Below are positions 35,764 through 35,924 of a stretch of 35,924 nucleotides of DNA, one piece after another. The first letter of the stretch is position 1; every line of letters begins with the position of its first letter. The position numbers and the translations under genes are program-made. The notes below the pieces were generated by a model. The model saw only the letters and a list, made by a program, of their open reading frames with translations. It was not told the DNA's origin and searched no databases. Source of the stretch: Gammaproteobacteria bacterium (lineage in GTDB: Bacteria; Pseudomonadota; Gammaproteobacteria; Chromatiales; Chromatiaceae); contig JAABSM010000037.1 in assembly GCA_011390365.1 (NCBI GenBank), positions 1-35,924 on the forward strand, in the 5' to 3' direction.

Positions 35764-35924
35764 TAGCCCTCGTAACACCGCTCCGGCGGTGTTACGCATC
35801 TTCCGGCGCTCCCGCGCCGAGCGCGGACGCGGCGCGGGAGCGCCGGCGGATGGGTCACGCCGCTGGAGCGGCGTGACCAGTCGAATCCTATTCCATCGCC
35901 ACTTCAACAACAAGCGTTCAAAGT
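35764..35924. repeat. 161-bp three-hairpin direct repeat, copy 2
   Basis: Same as copy 1, offset 233 bp, separated by 72 bp of unrelated sequence. In this copy the first stem is perfect because C replaces T at the wobble position. The repeat runs to the window edge, so more copies may follow. Confidence 0.8.

Noticed and set aside
35489-35913. Two similar minus-strand open frames starting MLLKWRWNRIRLVTPLQRR
   Set aside because: They lie inside the 161-bp hairpin repeats and their similarity simply reflects the repeat. No ribosome site or domain.

Overview
The window looks like a high-GC gammaproteobacterial chromosome segment. Likely hosts are sulfur-metabolising, Chromatiales-like lineages or related symbionts. 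This placement is inferred from gene content: a DsrC/TusE-family protein, a class II cytochrome c' near a b-type cytochrome, a rapZ/EIIA-Man/HPr cluster, Tpx, RecN, ClpB, an ectoine-type aspartokinase, and a DUF6502-DUF5666 pair. No rRNA, tRNA or CRISPR was recognised.

Layout. 1-3.2 kb is a scarred accessory region. It holds a duplicated, broken REP-associated transposase (RayT) with REP-like hairpins, an MNT-HEPN toxin-antitoxin pair with a frame-scrambled patch, a 5' fragment of ileS, a membrane-anchored thioredoxin-like protein and a 100-bp element with perfect 16-bp terminal inverted repeats. 3.3-7.6 kb is an RND efflux adaptor and pump pair without an outer-membrane factor. 7.8-9.9 kb has cytochrome c' and a convergent b561-type cytochrome, separated by a RelE-type toxin-antitoxin pair that lies between two copies of a hairpin repeat. 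10.5-13.1 kb is a RimB-like/RimK-like/AstE-like operon. 13.4-16.9 kb (minus strand) carries an aspartokinase, a zinc metallopeptidase and a small thioredoxin.

17.0-21.1 kb holds a minus-strand DUF6502-DUF5666 operon, whose DUF5666 protein carries four GGIGGTG repeats, facing a secreted EF-hand protein across an intergenic region with three GGGAA/TTCCC-type palindromes. A secreted TPR-like protein follows. 21.3-23.9 kb has tpx, two unrecognised proteins, a truncated SDR gene and a heavy-metal-associated (HMA) protein. 24.1-25.7 kb is rapZ, EIIA-Man and HPr on the minus strand. 26.0-28.6 kb is clpB behind a good sigma-32 promoter. 29.3-31.9 kb has recN, a ybaK/EbsC-type deacylase and a small secreted cysteine protein. 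32.5-35.4 kb has a DsrC-like protein with unusual cysteine spacing and the threonine degradation pair tdh-kbl. The window ends in two 161-bp direct repeats, each predicted to fold into three strong hairpins.

The most unusual material is (a) the DUF6502/DUF5666/EF-hand locus with its shared palindromes, (b) the three-hairpin tandem repeat at the right edge, (c) the DsrC-like protein with a two-residue-longer C-terminal cysteine spacing, (d) the RayT duplication whose two copies are both broken at the catalytic HUH segment, and (e) the 100-bp CTAG-ended element. Gaps hold several families of small palindromic repeats, so repeat traffic has been heavy. All family assignments come from reading motifs by eye; no database search was run.
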